Shown here in pieces: positions 1 through 9,045 of a DNA stretch of 35,955 nucleotides; positions within the stretch are counted from its first letter, which is position 1; every line of letters begins with the position of its first letter. The position numbers were made by a program, and so were the translations under genes. The DNA is taken from contig DATKWS010000235.1 in the NCBI GenBank assembly GCA_035529435.1, positions 1 through 35,955 on the forward strand, written 5' to 3'. The notes beneath the pieces are model-generated. The model was given only the letters and a program-made list of their open reading frames with translations. It did not search any database and was not told where the DNA came from. This DNA comes from DATKWS01 sp035529435 (GTDB lineage: Bacteria; Krumholzibacteriota; Krumholzibacteriia; Krumholzibacteriales; Krumholzibacteriaceae).

Positions 1-43
1 CGGATCGACGTCAGATGGAAGCGGTAGGAGTTCGCTGAATTCC

Positions 44-844
44 CTATCGTGAAATACTATAAAAGTCTTCCGGGACAATATTTGCATTGTACATCCGGAT
101 CGTCATCCCGGGATATTCCAAGTATGCTCCGGCGAGCCGCAGATATCCCACACCCATTTTCTCGGCAAATTCCGGCAGCATTTTTGCTTCATGTTCGTTT
201 TTTCTCGTCACCACGAATTGTATGATAATATCAGGATGCGCGAGGTTCCATCTCTCCTTCGCAGCTATGAGGGCATGAATCTTTTCCAATGCTTCACTGA
301 AGCTCATGTCAAACCGTCCATTGAGAGGCTGGTACTCGCGGTATGTCTTTTCCGATAAGCCGTGCAATGAAATCACCACGTTGCTGATACCGCTCGTAAC
401 GAGCTGCTCGGCATCCTCCTTGTGCCACGCGCGAAATGTACTGGAAATGGTTGAAGTGATGTCACATGCGGCGACGCATGAAATCATTTTATATATATCT
501 GGATGCAGAAATGGATCGCCCCAATTGTACAGATTGACAACGCGAGCGTACCCCTTGATCTGATCGATAACATATTTAAACTCATCAAATGGCATCAGAC
601 CTCTATGCCCGTTCGACCGTCCCTGACCGACGGGGCAAAGGCGGCAATTGCCTGCACAGCGATTCGTGACTTCAATGTTCGTAACGCTTGACAATCCCAC
701 GATATGGATCATGCCAAGAGCTTTCTGAAATTTCACTATGGCCTTATTGCTTATTCGGTGTAATCCATGTTTGACGTTGAAGATTTCGTGCACGATCACC
801 CTGAGATATCCCGGATGACGTTGACTGCACGCAATTATGCCCAT
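44..844 (-). CDS. Radical SAM protein, C-terminus apparently cut short
   Basis: This 266-residue protein has the radical SAM cluster motif CAGNCRLC (CxxxCxxC, about residues 63-70) after a strand reading TNIEVTNRC, followed by NWGDPFLHP and VVISLHGLS as in SPASM-type radical SAM enzymes. Such enzymes bind a [4Fe-4S] cluster and cleave S-adenosylmethionine to modify peptides or sugars. Relatives usually continue for about 60-120 more residues with a Cys-rich SPASM domain, which is missing. Beyond the TAG stop, another frame on the same strand stays open to the window edge and reads DREFSELLPLPSDVDP, which looks like the expected continuation, so a frameshift is likely. The ATG at 842-844 lacks a clear ribosome binding site. 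The gene is more AT-rich than its neighbours (27 of 60 bases are G/C in 61-120). The family is clear; the substrate is unknown. Confidence 0.8.
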   Translation of the reverse strand: MGIIACSQRHPGYLRVIVHEIFNVKHGLHRISNKAIVKFQKALGMIHIVGLSSVTNIEVTNRCAGNCRLCPVGQGRSNGHRGLMPFDEFKYVIDQIKGYARVVNLYNWGDPFLHPDIYKMISCVAACDITSTISSTFRAWHKEDAEQLVTSGISNVVISLHGLSEKTYREYQPLNGRFDMSFSEALEKIHALIAAKERWNLAHPDIIIQFVVTRKNEHEAKMLPEFAEKMGVGYLRLAGAYLEYPGMTIRMYNANIVPEDFYSISR

Positions 845-987
845 TGTAGCGGATTGAATGAAAAAGCCTTACCGCGATATGCAATCACACTTCTCTTGGC
901 AATGAGTCATGCATAGGAGAATTCTAGCCTACATACTATCACAAGCATAACATCTATTTCAAGAATGGATTATAAAGCGGTAATCGC

Positions 988-1017
988 TTGCAGGAAACTG
1001 CACTGATACGGTACGAT
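988..1017 (+). promoter_or_regulatory. Weak sigma70-like promoter candidate for the ligase gene
   Basis: TTGCAG (988-993) and TACGAT (1012-1017) are 18 bases apart and each matches four of six consensus bases. Transcription would start only a few bases before the ATG at 1029, giving a nearly leaderless message, which would fit the absence of a ribosome binding site there. The match is weak and could be chance. Confidence 0.2.
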
Positions 1018-1028
1018 CTCACACTGCC

Positions 1029-2411
1029 ATGAAGAACCGGGAATATGTCATTATCGCGCTGTTCATCCTCGTGGCCGTCGTCGCCACCTCGCTGGCGCTC
1101 ATGTCACTGCCGGCCGCGTTGGTTCTCGCCACCGCCCTCACCGTTGCGATCCTCGTCTTCTTCAAGCCCTTCTACGGGCTCCTCCTATACATCGTGCTCC
1201 TATACATCAGGCCGCAGGATTTCGTTCCGGCGCTCGAGAAGTTGCGCATCATGCTGGTGCTCGCCATTGCGATTATCCTCTCTTTCTTTATTCACCACAT
1301 ATTCACGAAAAGAAAGATTAGCCTGCTCCAGAGCAGGCAGAGCATTTTCATGTTCGCCCTCTTGATACTCGTACCGGTGAGCAACCTCGCCAACCTGCAG
1401 TTCAAGGAGGCATGGGACGGATTCAATGATTTTCTCACCTTATTCCTGCTCTTTTTCATGATCGTCAGCATCATGGATGATTCCCGCAAACTCCGCGCCC
1501 TCGCGTGGACGCTGGTCGTCTGCACGGCGATTATCTGCGTGAACGGCATCATCCAGCGCTTCAGGGGGTTCGACCTCATCGGCAATATACCCGAAGTAGA
1601 TGGTAGAATACGCTGGATCGGCATATTCGGCGACCCGAACGATTTTGCTCTCCTTATCAATTCATTTTTCCCATTCGTCCTCGTACGGTTTTTCGAGAAG
1701 GGGATCGGAGCATTGCAGAGATTCCTGCTACTGATCGTCGGCGCGATCAACATTCTGGCGATATACTACACCGGCTCACGGGGCGGCTTCATAGCGCTGC
1801 TGCTCATACTCACCTTTTTCGCGTTCAAGCGATGGGGGCTCGTGAGGGGACTCGTCATAGGGGCGGTCTTTTTCGCCGCGGCGATCGCCATCGCCCCGAG
1901 TAGGTTCATGGATCTTTCCCCGTACGGGACGTCTGCGAGCGGGAGGATATACGCTTGGATCGATGGGCTCGTCATGCTCAGGGCGCGCCCCGTGTTCGGC
2001 GTCGGGTTCGACCAGTTCACCGTCGTGCACGGCCGAGCCGCACACAGCGCTTTCATCGAATGCATGGCGGAACTGGGGCTGGTGGGGTACCTTGCCTGGA
2101 TCTCGATAATATTCATGAGCTTCAAGGATATCAGCCGCGTCATAGGCACTTCATCGTCCGAATCGCTGGTGAAATACGCCAAGGTAGTCCAGCTCTCCCT
2201 GGTCGGTTTCCTGGGGAGCGCGTTCTTTCTCTCCCAGGCGTATAGTCCGGTATTCTACATACTCGTCGCCTTCGCGACGAAGATCTCCGCCATATCCGAT
2301 CCAGCGATCAAGCGCCCATTCATGCTCTCGGCCGGTGAATTGATAAGGATCGGATTGATCATCGGCGGCAGCATCGCCGCCTACAAGCTGCTTGCCATGA
2401 TCTACATCTGA
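1029..2411 (+). CDS. O-antigen ligase / Wzy-type polymerase family membrane protein
   Basis: This 460-residue protein is almost wholly hydrophobic, with about ten or more membrane segments. It has the usual marks of the O-antigen ligase family (Wzy_C/WaaL-like): FGDPNDFALL in mid-protein, TGSRGGF near residues 247-253, and a long periplasmic stretch with FGVGFDQF, HSAFIECMAELG and LVGYLAW. Family members join lipid-linked glycan to an acceptor (lipid A core or protein) or polymerise repeat units on the periplasmic side of the inner membrane. Sequence alone does not separate ligase from polymerase. The length is normal. It stands alone on the + strand, divergent from the radical SAM gene and convergent with an acyltransferase gene. 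The ATG at 1029 has no convincing ribosome binding site. Confidence 0.88.
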   Translation: MKNREYVIIALFILVAVVATSLALMSLPAALVLATALTVAILVFFKPFYGLLLYIVLLYIRPQDFVPALEKLRIMLVLAIAIILSFFIHHIFTKRKISLLQSRQSIFMFALLILVPVSNLANLQFKEAWDGFNDFLTLFLLFFMIVSIMDDSRKLRALAWTLVVCTAIICVNGIIQRFRGFDLIGNIPEVDGRIRWIGIFGDPNDFALLINSFFPFVLVRFFEKGIGALQRFLLLIVGAINILAIYYTGSRGGFIALLLILTFFAFKRWGLVRGLVIGAVFFAAAIAIAPSRFMDLSPYGTSASGRIYAWIDGLVMLRARPVFGVGFDQFTVVHGRAAHSAFIECMAELGLVGYLAWISIIFMSFKDISRVIGTSSSESLVKYAKVVQLSLVGFLGSAFFLSQAYSPVFYILVAFATKISAISDPAIKRPFMLSAGELIRIGLIIGGSIAAYKLLAMIYI

Positions 2412-2450
2412 TATCCCCGCAGCCGCCGGAAAGCGCCCGGAGGAGAGCCA

Positions 2451-3242
2451 TCAGGGATCAAGCGGCGGCTCCGCGCCGATATGTGCTCGCTGGTACCGCT
2501 CGTATGCATCCTCGCCGAGTCCGGATATCATTTCATGGGGAAACTCCATCTTCTTAACTATTCGCATCGGATTCCCGGCAACGACGCAGAAGGGCGGAAC
2601 GTCCTTTGTCACCACCGTCCTGGCCCCGATAACGGCACCGAAACCGACCGACACATTCCCTGCGATGACCGATTGGAGCGCAGCCCAGACGTAATCGCCT
2701 ATCTGGATCCGCCCGATCTTCGCGCGGTCCAGTTTCTGGAATCGATGATCGTATACGAGGTTGTGTCCGGGATTGTCCGAAATCATCGAGCATCCTATCA
2801 AGCAGTTAGAACCGATATGAACTTCGTTTCCCGCGATGATTGTTATGGGCTGGCTGATATCCGTATTGTCGCCGATGACGATTCGGGGGCGCTCGCCCAC
2901 CGTGAGCCCGACCAGGGTCGATCGATCATAGAAAGAGACTCCATCACCGATCACAATCTCCAGATCGCCCGCGATGTACGGTAAACCCTGTCCCGAATGG
3001 TATATATGCAGGTTGCTCCCGCACCGTGCGCAGCGGCTGCGGAACATCGGCTGGTAATAGATGACCCGCCAGAAGGTGCGCCAGGCGTTTATCCGGAACG
3101 AACGCTCGTGATAGAGCGCATCATGCCAGCCGGGCACGTATAGCACCTCAATTCCCCGCACCCGCTTTGCGAAACGGTACAGCCCGTCGTAGAAGGGCGT
3201 TTCGCGTTTTCTGATGCGTGATCTCAATTCTTCGAAGCCCAT
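2451..3242 (-). CDS. Hexapeptide-repeat (LbH) acyltransferase
   Basis: This 263-residue protein has a C-terminal left-handed beta-helix made of hexapeptide repeats (IVIGDNTDIS, VHIGSNCLIGC, IQIGDYVWAA, VSVGFGAVIGARTVVTKDVPP) and ends with the acyltransferase signature VVAGNPMRIVKK. Relatives (WbbJ/CysE/LacA/CatB type) move acetyl or other acyl groups from acyl-CoA or ACP onto sugars. The histidine in DNPGHNLVYDH is the likely catalytic base. The N-terminal 90 or so residues carry a CARCG pair and are unlike a plain maltose-acetyltransferase domain. I start it at the ATG at 3240-3242, which has GGAG seven bases upstream, instead of a GTG five codons earlier. It lies 45 bases downstream of a glycosyltransferase gene on the same strand and is probably co-transcribed. 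The acceptor is unknown. Confidence 0.85.
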   Translation of the reverse strand: MGFEELRSRIRKRETPFYDGLYRFAKRVRGIEVLYVPGWHDALYHERSFRINAWRTFWRVIYYQPMFRSRCARCGSNLHIYHSGQGLPYIAGDLEIVIGDGVSFYDRSTLVGLTVGERPRIVIGDNTDISQPITIIAGNEVHIGSNCLIGCSMISDNPGHNLVYDHRFQKLDRAKIGRIQIGDYVWAALQSVIAGNVSVGFGAVIGARTVVTKDVPPFCVVAGNPMRIVKKMEFPHEMISGLGEDAYERYQRAHIGAEPPLDP

Positions 3243-3287
3243 TTTCGCTCTCCACACCGCACGCCGCGCGTCCTTCGACCGGCCGGA

Positions 3288-4799
3288 TTACCCGCTTGTA
3301 TTGTATCGCTGCTTTTCCAAAAGTCCATCGATAATACCGGCGAACCGTCCGGCTACCGCCTCGGACGAAAAATAGGCGATGGATTCCATCGTGGGCACCG
3401 GGAGCGTTCCCTCGACGGCCGCCCTGATACTGCGCTCAATAGAAGTGCGATCGGCCGTGTCGCTCACCAGTCCAAGCTTGTACCTGCGGATAAGGTTGAA
3501 CGTTGCGGAGCCCTTGGGCGCGATCGCTATCATCGGATTGCCCGTGGCAATATACTCGTAGAGCTTTGCGGGAACCTGGTAGTTGGTCGAACGGTGCGGC
3601 TGCAGCAGAAGCAGAACGTCGGCACCGATCATCGCATCGATCGCCTCCCGATGGGGCACGTACGGCCGGCACCTGACAAGCGCTTCAATGCCAAGCTTCT
3701 TGATCAATCCCCGGAAAGCTTTCGATTCCAGGTACGCCGAGGCACCGAGTATCCGCACCGAAATCGCGCCGGCAATAGCGGGCTCCCGTTTCAGGAGGGA
3801 GGCCAGCGCTTCGAGAAACGCGTCGGGGGTGCGAATCTTCGGGTACAGCTCGCCGATATAGCATATTTCGGTGCGATCCTCCGCGCAGGCCTCCGGCTTG
3901 AACGCTGGAAAATCGTCCGGATCGAATCCATTCGTCACCACCTCGAAGCGGGACGAACGGTACTTGCTGCGGTAATACTCCTTAATCTCATTGCAGTTGC
4001 ATATGACTACATCAGCATTGCGCATAAATATCCGTTCCATGAAGCGGTAGAACATCCTGACGATCCGAGGGGATTCCTTCGTCTTCACGCTTTCCATCTC
4101 GATAGCGTAAAACGGATCCCGCAGATCCATCACCCACTTTGTTCCGCAGAGGCGTTTCAGGACAAAAGCTGCAATATGGACCCCCCACGGGGGGCTCGAG
4201 GAGCAGATGACGTCTATCTTGCACTTTCTGACAAAGCGGATTCCGCTGATCACCGCAAAGGGGGTCCACTCGAAGATCTGGTCGACTATGAGAATCAATT
4301 CGAACAACAGCTTGCGAACGGGCCCCACACCCTGTGAATAGTATCCCTTCGCATCCGTTTTCCGGCGATTCTCCTCGCGGCTAGCGTCCGCGGGGGCGCC
4401 TCCCTTCCCCCCCGCCGGTGCGCGGCCGGTTTCCACCCGGCGCGAACGTCCCGAGGAATTCCCGCCGAAGAGCCGGCGGACGGCGGAGGGGATCGATACA
4501 AGCCCCTTCAGCAAACTGAAAACGACGTAACTCGGGCGCACCAATCTCGTCCGCAGCACATGCGTAGAGGCGGCGATATCCATATACGACCTATCGACCG
4601 TGATGGCACCGTATACGAGCTTTTCAATATCGCGCTCGTCAACCGTCAGGACGAACGGAGTCCATCCGAATCTGCGTAGATATTTCACGAATCGTACGAC
4701 GCGCAATACGCCGCTTCCCCCGCAGGGCGGAAAGAAGTATGTGACGAACAGGATATTCCCACCGCCCGCGCCCAGTGTCTCTTTCGTCTTATGCATCAT
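3288..4799 (-). CDS. GT-B glycosyltransferase (family 4 type)
   Basis: This 503-residue protein is a two-Rossmann GT-B glycosyltransferase. The N-terminal acceptor domain begins NILFVTYFFPPCGGSG, the usual glycine-rich loop. The linker is followed by FEVVTNGFDPDDF and, in the donor domain, CYIGELYPKIRTPDAF and VPAKLYEYIATGNPMIAIA, which supplies the nucleotide-sugar binding glutamates. It transfers a sugar from an NDP-sugar on the cytoplasmic side during glycan assembly. It is longer than the usual 370-420 residues because residues about 113-150 (4350-4463) form a Gly/Ser/Arg/Lys-rich, probably disordered insert. It heads a two-gene leftward unit with the acyltransferase downstream. Donor and acceptor cannot be read from sequence. 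Confidence 0.88.
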   Translation of the reverse strand: MMHKTKETLGAGGGNILFVTYFFPPCGGSGVLRVVRFVKYLRRFGWTPFVLTVDERDIEKLVYGAITVDRSYMDIAASTHVLRTRLVRPSYVVFSLLKGLVSIPSAVRRLFGGNSSGRSRRVETGRAPAGGKGGAPADASREENRRKTDAKGYYSQGVGPVRKLLFELILIVDQIFEWTPFAVISGIRFVRKCKIDVICSSSPPWGVHIAAFVLKRLCGTKWVMDLRDPFYAIEMESVKTKESPRIVRMFYRFMERIFMRNADVVICNCNEIKEYYRSKYRSSRFEVVTNGFDPDDFPAFKPEACAEDRTEICYIGELYPKIRTPDAFLEALASLLKREPAIAGAISVRILGASAYLESKAFRGLIKKLGIEALVRCRPYVPHREAIDAMIGADVLLLLQPHRSTNYQVPAKLYEYIATGNPMIAIAPKGSATFNLIRRYKLGLVSDTADRTSIERSIRAAVEGTLPVPTMESIAYFSSEAVAGRFAGIIDGLLEKQRYNTSG

Positions 4800-4834
4800 C
4801 TTTCGACCGTCATTCCCAGGAATCGGGATATTGT

Positions 4835-4840
4835 AGTATA
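4835..4840 (-). promoter_or_regulatory. Candidate -10 element upstream of the GT4 gene
   Basis: On the - strand this reads TATACT (five of six consensus bases), about 35 bases before the ATG at 4797-4799, a normal position for a -10 box. No good -35 hexamer is seen at 16-18 bases, so the call is weak. The whole 4800-5022 gap between divergent genes holds no gene that I can see. Confidence 0.28.
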
Positions 4841-5022
4841 CTGCGAGCCGTTTCCCTATGCATTTTTCCGATCCGGTGACCTAAGCACTGATCATTCGAT
4901 ATGATAGCAATTTTTCAGCCAAAGCAGCGCGGTTACCTCGGCACCGATCCTCGAAATAGATGCTTGCAACTTTCCAGTAAATCTGTTCAATTCATCGATA
5001 TTTCGAATGTTCAACACTCACT

Positions 5023-5991
5023 ATGCCAAATAGAATCTGGATAAGCTGGTCGTTTCAACGGAGGAGCCGTGAGCTGGCCGAGGCGTTTTCGGCCGAATAC
5101 CACCATTTCGGAGATCGGTACCTCGGCAGAGTGCGCCGCTATTTCCGCTGCATACCGAAGACGCTGAGACTCATCGGGGATCAAAAACCCTCGGCGCTGT
5201 TCGTGCAGAATCCCTCATTGATCCTGGCCACTCTGGCCGCCCTGCTGAAATCGATTTACCACTACACCCTGGTTATCGATCTGCATACTCCCTACATCAC
5301 ACTGAACAGATTGTTTGATTTTCTCTTTTGGAAGCTGCAGGCGTACTGCGTTTCCCGCTCCGATCTGACCCTCGTGACGAACGACAATATGAAAGCCCTG
5401 TTTCCTCGCGAAGGTATCATGGTCCTCCCCGACAAGCTACCCCATTTCGAGAATCCCGGCAGGAGAGAGCTCGAAGGCGATTTTTCGGTTGTATTCGTCT
5501 GCACCTTCTCCGAAGACGAACCGTACGAGGAGGTCGGAAAGGCGGCCCGGCTCGTCGGCGATGGCGTCCATATATACGTGACGGGGCGTTTCCGCAGAGT
5601 GGGATGGGCACCCGAGGAAATGCCGCCGAACGTACACCTGACCGGATTCCTTTCGGAAGAGGCGTACGTGGAGCTGCTCAATTCCGCCGACGCCGTCATG
5701 ATTCTCACCTCGCAGCCCGACTGCCTCGTGTGCGGCGCGTACGAAAGCGTATCGCTGAACAAACCGATGATTCTGTCGAACGAGGAAGCCCTGCGCCGTT
5801 ACTTCTCCCGCGGCGCAGTCTACGTCGACAACGCCGCTGAATCGATCGCCGCGGGTATCGCCGCGGTCATACCGGACGTCGAACGGTTGAGTCACGATGT
5901 AGCGGTGCTCCGCGAAACGCTGGAAAAGGACTGGCGTGAAAAATTCGAAGTGATCGCCGCGAGGCTCGATTCGATTTCACCCGGCGCATGA
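5023..5991 (+). CDS. GT-B fold glycosyltransferase
   Basis: This 322-residue protein has a GT-B architecture. The N-terminal part is short (IWISWSFQRRSRELAEAF; LVIDLHTPYITLNRL), and the C-terminal donor domain reads VVFVCTFSEDEPYEEV, VHLTGFLSEEAYVELLNSAD and CGAYESVSLNKPMILS, where the Glu of YESV takes the place of the donor-binding glutamate. It is shorter than the usual 370-400 residues, mainly in the acceptor domain. The likely role is sugar transfer in glycan assembly. It is a lone + strand gene between leftward units, and its 3' end overlaps the end of the next gene on the opposite strand by 15 bases. The start at 5023 is the first ATG; no strong ribosome binding site is visible. Confidence 0.8.
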   Translation: MPNRIWISWSFQRRSRELAEAFSAEYHHFGDRYLGRVRRYFRCIPKTLRLIGDQKPSALFVQNPSLILATLAALLKSIYHYTLVIDLHTPYITLNRLFDFLFWKLQAYCVSRSDLTLVTNDNMKALFPREGIMVLPDKLPHFENPGRRELEGDFSVVFVCTFSEDEPYEEVGKAARLVGDGVHIYVTGRFRRVGWAPEEMPPNVHLTGFLSEEAYVELLNSADAVMILTSQPDCLVCGAYESVSLNKPMILSNEEALRRYFSRGAVYVDNAAESIAAGIAAVIPDVERLSHDVAVLRETLEKDWREKFEVIAARLDSISPGA

Positions 5992-7110
5992 GGGTCCGCG
6001 GCACCGGGATTGTCGGGCATGTTTTCCCGCAGCGATTATGTCGTAAAGCTCACCGTAATTGTTCAGCATCGCATCGAGAGAGAATCTCGACTCGACCGTC
6101 TTCCGAGCCCTGTCTCTCAGTGCGTCCATGGTGGATTCGTGGATATTCTCGACCGCGAAGGATAGTTGCTGGAGCAAGCCGTCCAGACTGTCCGATTCGA
6201 ACAGAAATCCGTTGACCGAATCCTTGATTATTTCCACATTGCCGCCGACGGCGGAAACGACGCAGACTTTTTTCATGCCGAGCGCCTCGAGGAGCGATAT
6301 GGAGTGCCCTTCACTTAACGACGGAAGGACGAAGATGTCGAACCGTTGCAGGTACTCCGAGGCGTTTGTTCGGTATCCGTGCATCACCACACGATCCCCG
6401 AGATCGAGTGACCGGACCAAACGCTTCAGCGCATCGCCGCGCTCGCCGTCGCCGACGAGTTCGAGCGTGCACTCGGGATGCCGCTTGACGAGCTCGGAAA
6501 AGACCTTGATCAACAGCTCGTAATTCTTTATCCACGTCAGCCTTCCGACGCTGCCGATAACGATCCTCCCGTCCCGCTGCCCGAATGGTCCGGCGGGGAG
6601 ATTGGGCAACGGTATGCCGTTGTATACGAGCGACAGCCTGCTATCGTTCAGGTCCAACCGCTCTTTCAGCGTATCGCGAAGCCTGTCCGAAACGCATACG
6701 TAGCGTGCGATGGACCGGCTGATCACCTTCTCGACAAGAGCGAACTTGCGCCGTTCCTCGCTTTCCACATATCCGTGCTGTGTGTGGATCACCGGCGTCC
6801 TGTTCAGCTTGGCCGGCAGATAGCTGTACAGAAGACCGGGGAAATTGTGCGAATGGACGATATCGATCGATCGTGCCCGCAGCAGATTATGAAGCGCCTT
6901 TAGGGGGCGGTAGCCGATTCTGCCGATATGTCCGAGGACGGAAAGACGGTCCGAATCCTGGAGATAGCGGGCCAGCTCCCCGGCCCGCGATATGCAGCAC
7001 ACGGACGATTGGTACCTCGAACGGTCCATGTTGTTCGCCAGGTGAACGACCACCCGCTCGAGACCGCCGATCTCAAGAGAATAGACGACATGCAAAATTC
7101 TCTTCACCAT
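5977..7110 (-). CDS. GT4 glycosyltransferase
   Basis: This 377-residue protein begins KRILHVVYSLEIGGLERVV, the classic first strand and GG loop of family GT4. It continues with HTQHGY, VYNGIPLP, IGSVGRLTWIKNYELLI and the donor-site run EGHSISLLEALGMKKVCVV. The length is typical for retaining GT4 enzymes acting on lipid-linked glycan. I place the start at the ATG at 7108-7110, because the reading frame extends 30 codons further to a TTG but that extension (TVGRGGATREPARP...) is low-complexity and unlike the family. It lies 86 bases downstream of a second GT4 gene on the same strand. It is very likely real; the sugar is unknown. Confidence 0.9.
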   Translation of the reverse strand: MVKRILHVVYSLEIGGLERVVVHLANNMDRSRYQSSVCCISRAGELARYLQDSDRLSVLGHIGRIGYRPLKALHNLLRARSIDIVHSHNFPGLLYSYLPAKLNRTPVIHTQHGYVESEERRKFALVEKVISRSIARYVCVSDRLRDTLKERLDLNDSRLSLVYNGIPLPNLPAGPFGQRDGRIVIGSVGRLTWIKNYELLIKVFSELVKRHPECTLELVGDGERGDALKRLVRSLDLGDRVVMHGYRTNASEYLQRFDIFVLPSLSEGHSISLLEALGMKKVCVVSAVGGNVEIIKDSVNGFLFESDSLDGLLQQLSFAVENIHESTMDALRDRARKTVESRFSLDAMLNNYGELYDIIAAGKHARQSRCRGPSCAG

Positions 7111-7196
7111 AGTTTCACACCGGCACCGCTTACCCCGTTGAAACGGCATCACTGCGGGACGTGCCGGCTCACGGGTGGCACCGCCCCTTCCCACCG

Positions 7197-8276
7197 TCAA
7201 TCACCGACCATATCACGGTAGAGCGCCTCGTACTCCCGAACCATGACGTCGGCCGCATGCTTACGGATAATGTGCTCCCGCGCAGCGTCGCTCATGGCCC
7301 TGTAGAGATCCCTGTCGGAGAAGAGACGGTCAAGTGCGCGGGCGATGGCGCGTGGATCCTTTTTCGGCACCAGCATCCCCGTTCTTCCGTCCTCGACGAG
7401 AATCCTGACGCCGGGAATATCCGTCCCGATGACGGGCTTGCCGAGGGCCATCGCCTCCATCGCCACGCGGGATATCCCCTCCGTCAGCGATGGCAGAACG
7501 AGCGCGGCGGATCTGTTGAGCAGCTCCGCCGCGTCCTCTCGAAAGCCGGTGAAATCGATCCGCTCACCGAGACCGAGACGTCCGGCGAGTTCTTCCAACC
7601 TCCCTCTGCACGGTCCATCGCCGATGATCTGAAGCCGAATGGACGGATCGGCCGTAAACCGCAAAGCCGTGACGGCGTCCTGAACCCGCTTGAGCCGGAT
7701 CAGTCTACCGACGAATGAGACGAGGGGAGCCTCGCTCACACGGGGCTCGGGCAGCGACGAAAGATCGACGAAATTGTGTATCATTCTCAAATTGCCCCTG
7801 CAGTACCATTTCATCTCTTGATACAGCCGTGGCGAGAGCGGAACAACGCGATCAAAGAAGGGCAGCAGCAGCCTGTTGAACGCTTGATACGCCTGAAGCT
7901 TGATATCCGGAGCATTGCTCCATCCATGGGGCGTGCTGACGATGCGCGCCCGCGCTCGCCGCGCAGCAAAGTACCCAACGATATCGGCGCGGTAGTCGTG
8001 CGAGTGTATGACACCGGCGCCGCGCTCAGCGACGATCGCGGAAATATCCCGGATGCTGCGGTGCGCGGCCGGGAGATCGAACGGTACGATGGCATAGTCC
8101 ACGCCCTCCCGCTCGAGACGCTCGGACAGCGGGGGGCGTGCTTCTCCTGCGATCATGACGACGCTGCAGTGGAACTCTTCGCGCTCGATGTGCTTCAGGA
8201 GCGCGAGAAGCCACTGTTCCTTGCCATAGAGCTTCAAGGGACTTATGAGATGTACGATGCGTAGAGCTCTTTTCAT
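7197..8276 (-). CDS. GT4 glycosyltransferase
   Basis: This protein of about 359 residues starts ALRIVHLISPLKLYGKEQW and carries GVIHSHDYRADIVGYFAA, STPHGWSN, VSFVGRLIRLKRVQDA and EGISRVAMEAMALGKPVIG, the donor-binding E-x7-E-like run of GT4 enzymes. The frame is open 56 codons upstream of my chosen ATG (8274-8276), but that stretch reads like non-coding DNA. Another ATG at 8295-8297 is possible. The family is established for sugar transfer from NDP-sugars in polysaccharide assembly. It is similar in plan to the next gene downstream, and the pair may add successive sugars. No strong ribosome binding site is visible for either start. Confidence 0.9.
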   Translation of the reverse strand: MKRALRIVHLISPLKLYGKEQWLLALLKHIEREEFHCSVVMIAGEARPPLSERLEREGVDYAIVPFDLPAAHRSIRDISAIVAERGAGVIHSHDYRADIVGYFAARRARARIVSTPHGWSNAPDIKLQAYQAFNRLLLPFFDRVVPLSPRLYQEMKWYCRGNLRMIHNFVDLSSLPEPRVSEAPLVSFVGRLIRLKRVQDAVTALRFTADPSIRLQIIGDGPCRGRLEELAGRLGLGERIDFTGFREDAAELLNRSAALVLPSLTEGISRVAMEAMALGKPVIGTDIPGVRILVEDGRTGMLVPKKDPRAIARALDRLFSDRDLYRAMSDAAREHIIRKHAADVMVREYEALYRDMVGD

Positions 8277-8385
8277 AGGTTTATCGTTGGATCGCATTTC
8301 ACGGAAGCGGAGGGACGGCGACGATCCTTCCGGCCGACGGGCGAGCTCATCCCCCGCGGCGTCGGGACACCCGGAGAGCGCCCGC

Positions 8386-9045
8386 CTAATAGGAATACCT
8401 CGAACCGTACCGCTCGAACAGCAACTCCCCCCGCTTGATCTCATCCGGCGTAAACCGCTTCACGATCCGGGCAGGATTGCCAGCGACCACGCAGTTCGGC
8501 GGCACATCGTTCGTCACCACCGCTCCCGCCGCAACGACCGAGTTGAACCCGATCTTCACTCCCTTGAGTATGATCGCCGCAAGACACACCCACACGTTGT
8601 CCTCTATCACCACGGGGCGCGTATCGACGGGCGTGTCCGGATCCCACCGGTCCGGATAAACGCTGTGGGCGTCATTGTCGGTGATCCTGGCATCCGCGAA
8701 GATGCACCATTTGCCGATTTCAACACTCCTTCGGCAGCCGATCCTGACACCGTTGAGAAAGGTGTGTGACCCGACGCGAATCACCGCCTGTTCCGTGTAG
8801 GTGTAGAGCGTATTGATCTTGAAGGGACCTCCCTCCACGATCACGTCATCGCCCAACTCGCACCGCCCCGGTCCCCACACGAGGAACCTGTCCCTCACCC
8901 GAAAATTGCGCCCGCAGGAGAACCGTGACGCGCGCCGTGAATAGATATATTTGTACCATTCCCCCTTGATTCTCGACCTGATATAGTAGACGCCCGCCCG
9001 CGGATCCCTGATCCCCTTTATCAGACGCGACGTGTTCGTGTTCAT
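8386..9045 (-). CDS. Hexapeptide-repeat acyltransferase
   Basis: This 219-residue protein is built of left-handed beta-helix repeats: CELGDDVIVEG, IRVGSHTFLNGVRIG, VEIGKWCIFAD, VVIEDNVWVCLAAIILK and VKIGFNSVVAAGAVVTNDVPP. It ends VVAGNPARIVKRF, the standard cap of WbbJ/CatB/LacA-type acyltransferases. The histidine of DNDAHSVYPD is the probable catalytic base. Its ATG overlaps the TGA of the upstream adenylating-enzyme gene as ATGA (9042-9045), and GGAG lies six bases upstream, so the two are probably translationally coupled. The coupling suggests that the acyl group activated by the neighbour may be what this enzyme transfers, which is an inference. Confidence 0.88.
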   Translation of the reverse strand: MNTNTSRLIKGIRDPRAGVYYIRSRIKGEWYKYIYSRRASRFSCGRNFRVRDRFLVWGPGRCELGDDVIVEGGPFKINTLYTYTEQAVIRVGSHTFLNGVRIGCRRSVEIGKWCIFADARITDNDAHSVYPDRWDPDTPVDTRPVVIEDNVWVCLAAIILKGVKIGFNSVVAAGAVVTNDVPPNCVVAGNPARIVKRFTPDEIKRGELLFERYGSRYSY

